From: a bacterium
GTDB lineage: Bacteria; Zhuqueibacterota; Zhuqueibacteria; Residuimicrobiales; Residuimicrobiaceae
Assembly (NCBI GenBank): GCA_012523655.1
Contig: JAAYTV010000624.1
Location: 1-6,464 of the forward strand
DNA length: 6,464 nucleotides
Direction of reading: 5' to 3'
Under the pieces are notes generated by a model. That model was not told where the DNA came from, ran no database searches, and was given only the letters and a program-made list of their open reading frames with translations. Shown here piece by piece: positions 6,324 through 6,464 of this stretch (the stretch's first letter is position 1; each line of letters opens with the position of its first letter). A program made the translations under genes and the position numbers.

Positions 6324-6464
6324 GTGGACCTCCGGGGCCACCATTCGAACAGCTTTTTAAACCGCATGCTCAATATGGATGTGGCTTCATAAGTGCAGTG
6401 AAACACCAGATAGAGTCCGGCTATGCCGACGAGAATGTTGGCGGTCCACATAGCGGCGAACGGC
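6320..6464 (-). CDS. Second LptF/LptG family permease, C-terminal 47 residues (5' end off the window)
   Basis: The minus-strand frame from the right edge is open for 47 residues, from PFAAMWTANILVGIAGLYLV (a last membrane helix) through a short basic tail LSMRFKKLFEWWPRRST to TGA at 6322-6320. A P..A.W..N start to the final helix is typical of YjgP/YjgQ permeases, and the same pattern (PPLFAAWFPNGFF) occurs in the downstream gene at residues 333-345. The stop overlaps the next start as ATGA, the usual tight lptF-lptG arrangement. By position it is probably LptF, but the fragment is too short to prove this. Confidence 0.75.
   Translation of the reverse strand, partial: PFAAMWTANILVGIAGLYLVFHCTYEATSILSMRFKKLFEWWPRRST
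6329..6333 (-). promoter_or_regulatory. Ribosome binding site that fixes the permease start
   Basis: On the minus strand GGAGG (6333-6329) lies five bases before the ATG at 6323. It sits inside the end of the upstream permease gene. It decides against the in-frame ATG at 6344, which would add only seven non-conserved residues. Confidence 0.75.

Noticed and set aside
5520..6392. Open frame of 290 codons on the plus strand opposite the LptF/G permease
   Set aside because: The His/Asp/Gln-rich composition is typical of the antisense of a membrane protein gene; the minus-strand protein has the full permease layout.

Overview
The window looks like a chromosomal segment, moderately GC-rich by eye, from a Gram-negative bacterium, probably of the FCB superphylum (Calditrichota, KSB1, Zixibacteria or a related lineage). 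Two features suggest this. One is an exported glycosidase whose C-terminus carries the 'LEQNYPNPFN ... GVYLYRL ... K' type of sorting / FlgD-like domain common in those groups. The other is an LptF/LptG permease pair, which implies an LPS-type outer membrane. The lineage is inferred, because the window holds no rRNA or other marker gene.

Layout, left to right. (1) Bases 1-1534, minus strand: the N-terminal 511 residues of a SWIM zinc-finger protein that should continue off the left edge into a SNF2-type helicase. (2) Bases 1535-1746: a 212-base divergent spacer holding a candidate 28-residue leader ORF with a very good ribosome binding site, a candidate promoter and an inverted repeat. (3) Bases 1747-3063, plus strand: a PIN-PhoH protein (PhoH2 / YlaK type), which joins an RNase-like PIN domain to a PhoH NTPase. 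(4) Bases 3060-5126, plus strand: a secreted GHL10 (DUF187, YngK/DigH-like) glycosyl hydrolase with two Fn3-like modules and a C-terminal sorting-type domain, joined to the PhoH gene by an ATGA overlap. (5) Bases 5127-5246: a short convergent spacer without a clear terminator. (6) Bases 6323-5247, minus strand: a complete LptF/LptG family permease, preceded by the last 47 residues of a second permease (6464-6320), again with an ATGA overlap.

Functionally, there is one nucleic-acid remodelling gene read leftward, a divergent two-gene unit pairing an RNA-acting PIN-PhoH protein with an envelope glycosidase, and a convergent lipopolysaccharide-export operon. There is no sign of phage, transposon, CRISPR, tRNA or rRNA. 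Apart from the edge-truncated genes, the window is ordinary core-like sequence. The most interesting points are the possible leader ORF in front of the PIN-PhoH gene and the tight coupling of that gene to a cell-wall hydrolase.
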